Both the position numbers and the translations under genes were made by a program. The notes beneath the pieces were generated by a model, which was not told the DNA's origin, searched no databases, and saw only the letters and a list, made by a program, of their open reading frames with translations. DNA of 64,000 nt from NCBI GenBank assembly GCA_030737835.1, contig CM060849.1, positions 3,410,001 to 3,474,000 of the forward strand, written 5' to 3'. Of the stretch, positions 31,230 through 42,401 are shown piece by piece; the first letter of the stretch is position 1; the number at the start of each line of letters is the position of its first letter. The stretch is from Acorus gramineus. Taxonomy: Eukaryota; Streptophyta; Magnoliopsida; Acorales; Acoraceae.

Positions 31230-34200
31230 TGTCACGCCCCAGGGCGGCCGTGCCCGAGATGTGGCAATAATAAATATCAGCTATCAATACCTGAGGTCAA
31301 TAAGGACACCAACAACAATACACAAGGCGGCAAAGCAAGATAATGATAACTGACTGAAAAGCGGAAGCATAATATATAACAATGTCTGTAAATCAAAAAT
31401 ATTATTACAAACCCGAATACACAATCAATGTCCTGTGAAAGCCAAGTCTAGACCAAAGAAAATACAACCTGTGCCACATGCACGATTTACAAAGCATAAA
31501 ATGACTCTAGGAATGCTGACAGCCTCGCACACGCCACCCGTCGGCAGAACGCTCCACGCCCATAAGACCACGCCACAGGAAGCTCCAGCTCCACGCCCAA
31601 CACTGCCCCTAAAAAGAAACAGTATGCGAGGGTGAGCTACAAGCTCGGTGAGTGGCTGGAAACCAATCACCATTCTACAGTTCAATACATAATCAATTTC
31701 CTTTCAAGGAAAACATGGGTAGAAACCCATGGATAACTGGGTCACGCGGCGGCGCGACCAACCTCACCCCCACCCTCACTCCTGGAGGGAGTCTTTTGGG
31801 ACTTATGGGGAGAGACCATACCGTCAGTCGAAGAGACCCGGATTTACTGGTCTAGAGACCATACCGTCGGTCGAAGAGACCCGGATTTACTGGTCTACTC
31901 AACACTACTGGATCATCTACATCTAGACAATCGCCCAACGATGTCCTTCAACATCGATCACGAGACCGGACCCAACAACTATGGGAACGGTCGAACAACG
32001 AATGGGTCACGAGGCGACGTGTCTTCGCCTCATCTACACCCTCACTCCTGAAAGCAGACATCTTGGAACTTTGGGAAGAGACTTAGACTGCTCTACACCC
32101 CTGGTCCACCGGTAGCCTCTCCCACCCTCGTGGCCTCCGCCTAGTCTTCTGACAGGTATAGCTAACGCCGGGGAGTTCCTACATCGGATCCAACGAAGGG
32201 GAGAACGATTCCACGCTCGCGACATCATTCATTAACCCTCTCCCGAGTAGTATCTACAACCCGATCTCCTCAACTCACCGCTCTACACCCTTGGTCCGCC
32301 AATAGCCCTTTCCCACCCTCGTGGCCTCCACCTAGTCCACTCCCACCATCCGTACTGTCCGACACATCGGAGGTACCTACGGACGGGAGCCCTCTGTCAG
32401 GTACAGCCAACGCCAGGGAGTTCCTACATCGGATCCAACGAAGGGGAGAACGATCCCATGCTCGCAAAGCGAAACCCAAAGGAAAACAACCACTCTCGAT
32501 ACTCGCTTATCGAGATATCACACACATGCATAACAACAACCAACACACTCATATTAACCTTAAAGTAGTCGTAGTCCCTAAACGGGAGTAACTACACAAG
32601 CTAGTGGGTCGTAACATCGCCGACCCACCCCACCCTCACCCTCACCCTTTAGGGGGTGACATGGGCCTTTTGGGACTGACTAGACCGCTCTCCACCCCTG
32701 GTCCACCTGGTAGTCTCTCCCACCCTCGTGGCCTCGACCTAGTCTACTCCAACTACCAGTATTGTCCGACACATCGGAGGTACCGGATGGAAGCCCTCTG
32801 TCAGGTCAGCCATCGTCGGGGAGTCCCTACACGGATCCGACGAAGGGAAGAGAACAGCCTACTCACACGCATGTGATCCTCTTGGATCTGTCGACAACGC
32901 TTCCTAACATTTCTAATGTCATGAATTCTCAAGAATTCCTCCAGGGCGCATAACTAAGATGCGGGGAAACATATATTATAACCACAAGGTTATAATATTC
33001 TCTAAGGCATGCTTACAACAATATAATCACATAATCCCATCTTGATTTAAATAAATTAAACTAAATGGGAACATGCATAGGTCGAGGCTTTCCTAGCATG
33101 AAACATGGTGTCAGGATGCATTTCCCTAGCATACAAGGTCTAATGTGGCATGGTTATATCATAGCATTTGATATAAGGGTGCATATCCCTAGCATACGAG
33201 TCTAGGGTGGCATGCATATTATTTACATATTATAGCTAGGGGGCCCCCATCGATGCGCGACGCGCGTCTATGCGGGTCGAGCGCACCCCTAGAGAGGGGG
33301 GGGGATTGGAATCAAACCACTCACCTTACAACCCGGGACCTCGCGCATCCCATCCGACGAGATCTGCAAGGTAGGGGCATCCAACTGGTGAGAAACAACA
33401 CAATTTACACATAGAAATCATTAGAAATACCCCATACTCGGACAAGCATGCATACGGGCTCGCACGCATGCGAGCACGCACGTACGCACGCGAGTCCGAG
33501 TGCCCCGACACCTACCCGAACCCTCGGGCAGCCACACGCATGGCCCCCCGCACGCACCCCAGCACCCTCGGCGCACTGCCGCGCGCCTGCCCGCGCGCCC
33601 AGACACGCTGCCGCACGCTCACGCACGCTCGCGAGCGCACCCGCGCGCCCACTCCGCGCGCACTCGCGCGCACGCATCCGCGCGCGTCTGCTCGCCCGAC
33701 TGCGCCTGCCAGCGCCCGCCTACGCGCGCAGACTGCGCCCAGCGCGCGCCCAGCCCATCCCAACCTCATTTTAACCCTCCCCAACCCCTCACACACACCC
33801 TAACCCATCTACCTAGCATGCATGACCTCCCTAACATCCCCTTAAGCCATAATAACCAAGAAAAGAAGGGGAAAGGCTCACCTTTGGAGGGGAAATGAAA
33901 GGGGGAGGCTCGGGGGCCCTCGACGCACCCGCGACCACCTCAACCGCCACCACCACTACCACCACCTCCTCACCTCAGCCTCCTCCTTGGCTGAAAATCA
34001 GGGGGGAAGGATCATGAGGGGGAGCTTGAGAGGAGAGAAGACAAGCAACAACAACAATACTTACACAAAGATTCACTTGCACATGCACCTTTTCCTTCTC
34101 TTCTCTTTGGGACATTTAAACAAACACCATGGGGGCTTGTGAGGGAGGAAGAGAGAGGGCTTGAATAAGGTAGACGTGGGAGTGAGAGGGAGAGAGAGAG

Positions 34201-34693
34201 AGAGAAGATATTTAGCACACAAATATCTAAGGAAGGGGGGGGGAAGACTAAGTCGTCCTTTGACTAGAAATTCTGCGCATGCCTCACTGGAACAGCCATA
34301 ACTTCCTCAATATAGCTCCAAATTGCACAATTCCAATTCCGTTGGAAAGCTAAGAAGATTATCTACAACTTTCATGCTTATGCCGAGATCAAATAATCTC
34401 TCCAGATTAGAGCTAAACATAGAACAGGGCTGCTGCCAGAATTTCCCTCCCCGGGGTATACTTGGAAAAATACCCATAACTTTTACTACAAGAATCCAGT
34501 TGATCTAATTCCACTTTTGTACGAAAGCTAACTCAAAACTGGACATCTCATAATAAAATCATATTTAAACCTCTTCATCTTGGATTTTAACAAAATCAAA
34601 TCCAAATACCAAATCAGGAATACATAACTTCTAGGAAAAAAATTATGTACCCAAATTTTCAATCAGAGTGCTCCAAATGACACAAGCACAACA
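31230..34693 (-). mobile_element. Minus-strand LTR inserted in a plus-strand relative
   Basis: A 3464-bp LTR ending (minus strand) GGGGCGTGACA at 31230 and starting TGTTGTGCTTGTGTCATTT at 34693. The surrounding LTR reads across the insertion as GTTGCGTAG/CCAATAATCCCGGG, equivalent to GTTGTGTGGACCAGTAATCC at 34790-34820. No target duplication is visible, unlike the other solo LTRs here. On the minus strand it carries donor CAAAG/GTGAGC (about 33881) and acceptor CTACCTTGCAG (about 33368) around a CpG-rich block. Confidence 0.8.
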
Positions 34694-35433
34694 CCAATAA
34701 TCCCGGGTCTCCTCGACCAACGGTATGGTCTCTCCCCATAAGTCCCAAGAGTCTCCCTCCGGGAGTGAGGGTGAGGGTGAGGTTGGTGATCCAGTAGTGT
34801 TGTGTGGACCAGTAATCCCGGGTCTCCTCGACCAACGGTATGGTCTCTCCCCAAAAGTCCCAAGAGTCTCCCTCCGGGAGTGAGGGTGAGGGTGAGGTTG
34901 GTCGCGCCGCCGCGTGACCCTGTTAAACATGGGTTTCGACCCATGTTACCTTGAAAGGAAATTGTTTATGTATTGAACTGTTGTATGGTGATTGGTTTCC
35001 AGCCACTCACTGAGCTTGTAGCTCACCCCTCGCATACTGTTTCTTTTCAGGGGCAGTGTTGGGCGTGGAGCTGGAGCTTTCCTGTGGCGTGGTCTTATGG
35101 GCGTGGAGCGTTCTTCCGGCGGGTGACGAGTGCGAGGCTGTCAGCAGTCCTAGAGTCATTGTATGTATTGTAAATCGTGCATGTGGCACAGGTTGTATTT
35201 TCTTTGGTCTAGACTTGGCTTTCACAGGACAGTGATTGTGTATTCGAGTCTGTAATAATGTTTTTGGTTTACAGACATTGTTTATATATTATGCTTCTGT
35301 TTTTCAGTCAGTTATCATTATCCTTGCTTTGCCACCTTGTGTGTTGTTGTTGGAGTCTTTATTGACCTCAAGTATTGATAGCTGATATTTTATTATTGCC
35401 ACGTCTCGGGGACGGCCGCCCTGGGGCGTGACA
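34694..35433 (+). mobile_element. Solo LTR (second subfamily), right portion
   Basis: This continues the LTR from 31229 and ends GGGGCGTGACA at 35433 with no primer-binding site after it, so the element is a solo LTR of about 2.9 kb without the insertion. Confidence 0.85.
34697..34913 (+). repeat. 115-bp tandem duplication within the LTR
   Basis: TAATCCCGGGTCTCCTCGAC through GTGAGGGTGAGGGTGAGGTT occurs twice, offset by 115 bp. The second unit gives the intact version of the site split by the LTR at 31230. Confidence 0.9.
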
Positions 35434-36090
35434 GGATCAAACCACCTCAATGATTAGCATTTAATGCCAACGTTATGTCCCATCTCTGGGAAGCGATTGG
35501 GGGGCGGTTTGTTAGTTCTAGCCGTCGGAGGAGGGGTGGCTACTTTGGAGTAGCCGACCAATTTCTGGCCATTAAATTTTCTAAGTGTTGGGCCAGGTTT
35601 TCTTTCTTTTTTTTTTTGGTGGGTAGGTTTTCATTCTTGTTTTCTCCTCTAGTTCTCTAAAATAGTTTTCTATTTGATCCAAAAGTGGTCATTAAAAATG
35701 TTACTTGAAGTAAATTTCTTTCCTTTAGACGGTCAAAATTGGGGTATCTACAATATGGTGGGCTTGGCCCAAAAACGTATGCGTGCCACTCGGCCCGGAT
35801 CACAAGTGCGAAATAATTTTTTGGACAAAATTTATTTGATAATTTTTTTGGTCCATAATTTAATCTTCCAAATATTTTTTGTTGGGGTTCTACTCGAGTG
35901 AATCATATGTGCATGTTCCCGTTTGGATCCATATGCAACTAGCATCCATTCTGATTCTGACAATTAACTGTTTGAATGAAAGGCTCTTTGGCACTCTATT
36001 TCAGTGAAAATTGAATAGACCAAAGGGTTTCTTGAACAGTATCTCCAACTGATGTATATATACGTGTATTAGTAAAATTCAGTACTAGAT
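35434..36090. other. Unassigned spacer
   Basis: Begins with GGATC, the likely target duplication. A GC-rich stretch with GCCGTC words gives way to AT-rich DNA. GGGCTTGGCCCAAAAACG near 35760 resembles the tandem unit at 661-760. No gene or transposon end is recognised. Confidence 0.5.
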
Positions 36091-36135
36091 GCTCGCCGTG
36101 TCGAATTGGCGGTGACCGTCGAACCCCACTGAGAT

Positions 36136-36897
36136 TTGGAACTTCTTGGGTTTGGCGGGTTATTATTAGATGTTTGTCGAGGGTTTCTCAAAGATAGCCA
36201 TCCTTTGACCCGCCTCACGCGGAAGGATGTCCGGTTTGAGTGGTCTCCATCTTGTGAGGAGAGCTTCCTGGATTTGAAGTGGAGACTCACCTCAATGCCA
36301 ATGCTTACCATTCCATCTGGGAGTGATGGTTTCGCAGTCTACTCCGATGCATCGCGACTAGGTTTGGGTTGCGTCCTGATGCAGAACGGCAAGGTTGTGG
36401 CTTACGCGTCGCGTCAGTTGAAGCCCCATGAGCAGAATTACCCCACCCACGACTTGGAGTTAGCAGCGATCATCTTTGCTCTGAAGATATGGAGGCACTA
36501 CCTCTATGGCGAGGAGTTCGAGCTCTTCACGAATCACAAGAGCCTGACTTATTTGCAGTCCTAGCCGGAGCTCAACATGCGTCAGCGACGTTGGGTCGAG
36601 TTCCTGAAGGACTATGACTGTGACATCGCTTACCATCCGGGTAAGGCGAATGTCGTGGCCGATGCTCTTAGCGGGCAGCCCTTGGGCATGGCCGCCCATT
36701 TGGCCGTACGTCGTTGGAGGCTTCTAGAGGAGGCCGCTTGTTGGATCAGCGTTCGGGAGATGCCTGCTTGTGGCTTTTTGGTCAGGCTAGTGGTACAGCT
36801 CGTTCTTCTCGATGAGATCCGCACAGCTCAGGGGCGGGATCCTCACTTTCTAGTCCTATCTAAAGGCGTCGCCCGGGATGAGCGACCAAATTACTAG
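36136..36897 (+). pseudogene. RNase H fragment, copy 4
   Basis: Reads [32 protein letters not shown] and [10 protein letters not shown]. The first acidic residue is kept (SDAS) but the third position is Asn, as in copy 2. Stops at 36562 and 36895 are both TAG where a sister copy has CAG. ADALSG replaces ADALSR at the last acidic motif, leaving its Asp. Confidence 0.9.
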
Positions 36898-37002
36898 ATT
36901 CGCGAGGACGGAATCCTGCGGTTCAGAGGTCGGGTATGCATTCCTGACGACGCAGAGCTGAAGCAGAAGATCTTAGACGAGGCCCACCGTTCGAGGTACA
37001 CA

Positions 37003-38235
37003 GTGCATCCTGGTGGCATGAAGATGTACAAGAGCTTTCGTCATGGCTACTGGTGGCGCGGGATGAAGGCGGATATTGGCTGTTTCGTTCCCCTTTTCTT
37101 GGTATGCCAGCAGGTGAAGTCAGAGCATCAGCGTCCTGTGGGGAAGCTGCAGTCCATTGAGATTCCTCAGTGGAAGTGGGAGCAGATCACCATGGACTTC
37201 GTTTCGGGTCTGCCGAGGTCACGTTCGGGTCGCGATGCCATCTGGGTGATCGTCGATCGACTGACTAAGTCCGCTCATTTCCTCCCCATTCGACTCACCG
37301 ATTCTCTGGACACCCTGGCGCAGTTGTTTGTCTCTGAGATTGTTCGTCTCCATGGCACTCCCGTCAGCATCATTTCTGATCGAGACGCGAGGTTTACTTC
37401 GAGGTTCTCGAGCAGCCTCCAGCACGCCCTTGGTACAAACCTCCACTTCAGTACAGCGTTTCATCCGAAGATGGATGGCCAATCAGAGAGGACAATACAA
37501 ACCCTAGAGGACATGCTGCGAGCTTGCATTCTCGACTTTGGGGGTAGTTGGGAGAGGCATCTCCCGTTGGTGGAGTTCGCCTACAACAATACCTACCACT
37601 CGAGTATTCGGATGGCACCATATGAAGCACTCTATGGCCGCAGCTGCAGGTCTCCCTTGTGTTGGGACGAGGTCGGAGAGCGCCAGTTGGAGGGACCAGA
37701 GATCGTCCGCCAGACCTCAGAGAAGGTCAAGACGATTCATGAGCGTATCCGAATCGCTCAGAGCCGTCAGAAGAGCTACACCGATCGTCGTCGTCGTGAG
37801 CTCGCCTTCGAGGTTGGTGACCATGTTTTCCTGAAGGTGTCCCCGTCGAAGGGCATCTTCTGTTTCGGTGTGCGGGGCAAGCTGAGTCCGCATTTCATTG
37901 GCCCGTTTCTCATCCTTGAGCGGATTGGAGAGGTGGCCTATCGCATAGCCCTGCCCCCATAGTTGGCTCAAGCCCATGACGTCTTCCATGTCTCGCAGCT
38001 GAGGCGTTACGTCCACGATCCTGCTCACGTTATCCCGTTTGAGCCGCTCGTCTTCGAGCCGGACTTGTCATTCGTGGAGCAGCCGATCGAGATCCTGGAC
38101 CGACGCGAGAAGAGGCTCCGCACCAAGACCGTCCAGTTGGTTAAGGTGCATTGGCAGCACTGTACTGGTGTCGAGGCCACTTGGGAGCGCGAGGACGCCA
38201 TGCGTGGCGCATATCCACATCTTTTCCCTTCCTAG
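37003..38235 (+). pseudogene. int: Integrase and chromodomain, copy 4
   Basis: Open from 37003 to a CAG-to-TAG stop at 37960, then in frame to 38235. It has the zinc-binding end (CQQVKSEHQ), the DDE motifs ITMDFVSG, SDRDARFTS and QSERTIQTLED, and the chromodomain (VEQPIEILDRREKRL ... WEREDAM). Except for the single stop at 37960 this integrase is continuous, making it the least broken integrase in the window. FHPKMDGQ replaces FHPQTDGQ. Confidence 0.92.
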
Positions 38236-38284
38236 ATGTTTTTGTATTAAATTTTGTGGACAAAATTTCCTAAGGGGGGAAGAA

Positions 38285-40334
38285 TGTTATATATGTGTCA
38301 CTTTTTAGCCTATTGGTCACATTTGGGTCATTTCTGGCCATTTTCCAATTTTTCTTTTTTCAATCGGAGCCGCTAAAATTTTAGTCTTTTAGCTATCTGC
38401 GTGAGTTTGAGTACTCCGATTGGAAATCTAACTGCATATTATGGGTCCTGGTACCATTTAGTACTACTCATAAAAATTTCATCGAATTCCAGTAACGTTT
38501 TAAAAATTATGCAGTTCCAAATCGTATCCGGGTTTCGGTCGTTACTGGTTTGTTTGGTGGAATAGTGTTGGGATATTTTGGTGGTTATGGTCACCTTGGG
38601 TAACCTCACCCCCCCCCTCTTGCTTAATGGTTAAGAAACCATTGGTTATTTTTGATGTGTGTGGGTGAGATTAACTTAAGTTCACCACCCCTTTTTCCCT
38701 TCTCATCAACCCCCCCCCCCCCCTTTAGGAAAAATTGCTCTCTCTCTCTCTTTCACCCCCTCTCACGCCTCCCTCTCCTCTCTTGATTGTGTGTGTGTGT
38801 TTTGAAAGAAAAGAAGGAGAAGAAAGAAGCACAAGAAGAGGAATAGTGAAGGAGAAGGGACACGCAAAGGTGTGTATGTGTGTTGTTGTAGTGGTTGTTG
38901 ATTCCCTTCTCTTAGCCTCCCTCTCATGCTCCCTTTTTGCCCCTGATTTTCAGCCAAGTAAGGCTGAGGAGGTGGTGGTGTTGGTGGTGGCGGTTGCGAT
39001 GGTTTTGGTGCGCCAAGAGCACCCGAATATCTCCCCTTTTCTTTCCCCTCCTTTGGTAAGCTCTCCTCCTCCCTTATCTTTGTTTTAATGGTTGTTAGGG
39101 CTGTTAGGGTGATCATGCATGCCATGTATGTGGGATAGGGTGTGTGTGAGGGCTGTGGAGGGGATGGGAGAGGTCTAGGCGCGCGCGCGGGGCCATCCGG
39201 GCGCGTGCGCGCGGGTGCTGGCGCGCGCAGTTGGACGCGCTAGCAGGCGCGCGAGCGTGCGTGCGAGGAGCTGGCGCGGGTGCGCAGTGCGCGCAGGCGC
39301 GCGCGAGCTTGCGCGCACGCGTGACAACGCGTTTGGACGCGCGGCAGTGCGCCAGGGGGTGCGGGGGCGCGTGCACGCATGCTTATGCGTGCGTACGCAT
39401 GCGGGGGCCATGCGTGTGGCTGCCCGAGGGTTCGGGTAGGTGTTGGGGCACTCGGACTTGTGTGCGTACGTGCGTACTCGCATGCGTGCGAGCCCGTATG
39501 CGTGCTTGTCCGAGTCTTTGGCATTTCTAGTAAATTCCATGTATATTTATGTAGTTATACTCACCATATTAAATGCCCTTGTCTTGCAGATCTTGGCGAA
39601 CGGTCACGCAACGACCCGGGTTGCGGTGAGTGGGTCGATCCAACCCAGTTGGGAGGTGTTCGATGCACGTAGACGTGCATTGCCCTCCCCTAGGGCATCA
39701 TAACTGCATATTAATCATATTTGCATGTATATGTTATTATTGGGCTTGCTAGGTTGCATCCATGCCATGTTAGACCTAACATGTTAGGGTTATACATCCT
39801 AGTATCATGCGTAGGGACCAATGCTTGTTCATGCATCATGTCCCATGTTAGGATAACATTTGATTCCTACATGCACCCCAACCTTGCCTAAGTATACCCT
39901 TAGCTATCTATGAAAAGCATAAGTGTAAGCATGCCTTAGCTATCTACAAGGGCGGTGTTGGGCATGGAGCTGGTGCTTCCCTGTGGTGTGGTCTTGCGTG
40001 TGTGGAAGCGTCCCGTCTAATGGTTGGCGAGTGCGAGGCTATTAGCAATCCTAGAGTCATTTATGTATTGATAAATCATGCGTGTTGCACTGGTTGTATT
40101 TTATTTGGACTAGACTTGGCTCTCACATGACAGTGATTGTGTATTCAAGTCTGTAATAATATTTTGGTTTACAGACTTAGTGATGTTTTATGCTTCCGCT
40201 TTTCAGTGAGCTATCAGTTATCATTGCTTTGTTAGCCTTGTCTGTTTTATTGGCGTCATTGTTGACCTCTTGTACTGATTGCTGATATTATATATATTGT
40301 CACGTCTCGGGGACGACCGCCCTGGGGTGTGACA
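38285..40334 (+). mobile_element. 3' LTR of the fourth chromovirus, internally deleted
   Basis: Starts TGTTATATATGTGTCAC after the polypurine tract and ends CTGGGGTGTGACA. It is 2050 bp, about 1 kb shorter than its relatives. The gap lies near 39950, where ATGCCTTAGCTATCTACAAG jumps to GGCGGTGTTGGGCATGG, removing the GGGTGAGGGTG tracts. Confidence 0.88.
39590..39625 (+). other. 36-nt LTR micro-exon (fourth element)
   Basis: This lies between acceptor TTGTCTTGCAG and donor GTGAGT and reads DLGERSRNDPGC in the shared phase. A donor-like TTTG/GTAAGC at about 39054 starts the preceding GC-rich segment (39170-39500). The exon length and both splice-like sites are conserved despite clear divergence of the surrounding LTR. 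Confidence 0.42.
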
Positions 40335-40433
40335 GATTGTAACAATTATGTTTTGATATATTAATACAAACACTGATAGTTATATTTTAACTAATAGCAT
40401 CTTCATACATTGTGCAACTCAAGAAAACACTAA

Positions 40434-40895
40434 GCCCCATTTGGATAGAGAATTAAGTTATTTTTGAAATATATGACTATTTTAATATAGATAAGGAATA
40501 AGTGATTTTTTGTTTGATTATGATTTTAATTAGTTTCATTGGGAAACATAGTAATAAAATTTTGTTGTTTGGTTTACCATAGATAAATTGTGAATAAAAT
40601 GAGAATAAGGTGTGGATAGTGATTTATAAAATGTGAAAAAATGATTTGACCTGCGAACCATTTGATTTATAAGAGGTGATGACAGTCGATGTAACAGTGC
40701 GACCCACATAATCAATGGATTGAATAACCTAGAAAAACTTAATTCTACGGGGTAGTAGGAATAATTATATCACTTTATACTGTTTGATTTTGCGATAGAG
40801 GTTCTTATTTATTCAAGCCTTCCAAACATCCATTTTATCAATATTCCACCTTATCCCCATTTATTTCACCCTCAGTTCTCCAATCAAACATGGGC
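40434..40895. mobile_element. Tourist-like (PIF/Harbinger) MITE
   Basis: 462 bp with inverted ends GCCCCATTTGGATAGAGAA and, from the right, GCCCATGTTTGATTGGAGAA. TAA flanks both sides (40431-40433, 40896-40898), the duplication expected for this superfamily. It has no coding capacity. Confidence 0.7.
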
Positions 40896-40898
40896 TAA

Positions 40899-41589
40899 AG
40901 GTAAGAATACTAATGACAAAATAAGAAAATTATAATAAAATAGAAACTACTCTAATTATTATCTATCAATGTATCACTGATAAGACGATTATATCATACC
41001 TACACGAAAGATTGATCCTTAACATTTTCTTCAAAACAAGTTTGTATTTTACAAGGGATGCTATTAGGAAGATGAGTAGATATCTCTTTTACTTTGTTCT
41101 AGCTAATGGATTTATGTAGGTATCCCTTGTATTTGTTTTTTCCAATTTGGGTACTCTATTTCTTTGAATAAAATTAAAGACAAATGCTTGCCACATTTTC
41201 AAAAAAAAATATATACATATTTTCTTTAAAAAATGACATCATGGAAGAGGAGATAATTGGCAACGCATCTGGGTTCTTCTGTCTCTTCTTTGTATCTTTT
41301 TATTCTTCAAATTGTCTCTTTTAATTTATTTTGAAATAGATATGCCTAAAATTTTCTAAAAAAATTAAACATTTTCTCTAAAAAAGGCCCTCACCTTTCA
41401 GTTTTTATTTGGCTTTCAAAACTTGCAAAAAAAAAAAATGGTGTGCTAAAGCATCAAATTGAGCCCACCCAAGCAACCTGCGCATATGGGGAACCTATAA
41501 TCCACATCCTCATGTAGTGGAGGTTGGTCCAGGACCCCATATTTTGATGAGCGTTGATACATGCAGTCTGTTTTGCAGCCCATTTTACA
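40899..41589. other. AT-rich intergenic DNA
   Basis: No gene, splice-bounded exon or transposon terminus was recognised in this stretch. Confidence 0.6.
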
Positions 41590-41691
41590 GTCACATACAG
41601 AGGCGGATTTAAGGGGGGTATACAGTGGCCATGGCCCCCCCTCCTTCTTCTTTTTTTATCTTAGGTTTGATTAAGTGGGTTGATATAAACA

Positions 41692-41797
41692 TGAAATGGA
41701 TGGCTAAGATGATCATCCCCCTAAATAATAAAATGAATGGCTGAGATGATCCCCCCTAAATGATGAAATGGATGGCTAAGATGATCCCCCTAATTCA
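41692..41797. repeat. Subterminal repeats of the hAT element, 3 copies
   Basis: Three adjacent copies of about 35 bp share ATGGCTAAGATGATC and CCCCCTAAAT. They start about 95 bp inside the left end. Subterminal repeats are where hAT transposases commonly bind. Confidence 0.75.
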
Positions 41798-42401
41798 TAT
41801 TTAAGCAAGTTGTGAAAAAGAGAGAGAGAAAGCAAGCTCTATTAAAACTATTTTAGGTCTCTTCAGCTGTCCATCCACAATAGATCCCAAATTCCCAACA
41901 ATGAAGAGATCTCCAAAACGAAACCCTCGCAGCCTCCCCCAAAACTCTCTGTTGCATTTCTCTATCCCTTTTGAGTCAAGGTATGATGTGCAATTCTTTA
42001 CATATTATTCTTCTTTTACAAATTACAATGTTAACAAACAACAACTATCATTCATTCATTCTTTATTTCTTTCTCTCCAACAGGCCATTTGAGTTTTGAT
42101 TTTGACATGCTTAGATGTCAAGTTGACAAAATTTACTCTTTTTTTATTATTATTTTCAATATTAAGGGGAGGGCAAAGAGGGCAGTATCAAATAATCAAA
42201 TGTTTCATATGTTGACATGTATATTTTTATTTGAATTGTAAAGTGTAAACCCCATGACAAATATTCGTCTTCAATTTATTTGATGCTTGGTATTTATTTG
42301 ATTCAATTTTAGGGCTAAGATTAATGGATTATAAATTGGTTATTGATTGAACATGATTCTATTTTTTTTTTTTTTTTTTGTATTGAAAGGTTGGGTACAT
42401 C

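Larger units (their letters stand above)
36091..38284 (+). mobile_element. 5'-truncated internal region of a fourth chromovirus
   Basis: Homology to copy 1 starts abruptly at GCTCGCCGTGTCGAATTGG (equivalent to 13681) and runs through RNase H, integrase and chromodomain to a polypurine tract at 38272-38284. Gag, protease and most of RT are absent. It is more diverged from copies 1 and 2 than they are from each other. Confidence 0.92.

Noticed and set aside
38735-39125. Frames of over 100 codons on both strands in the fourth LTR
   Set aside because: They are composed of CT/GA-rich simple sequence and lie in the LTR leader region; no domain is visible.
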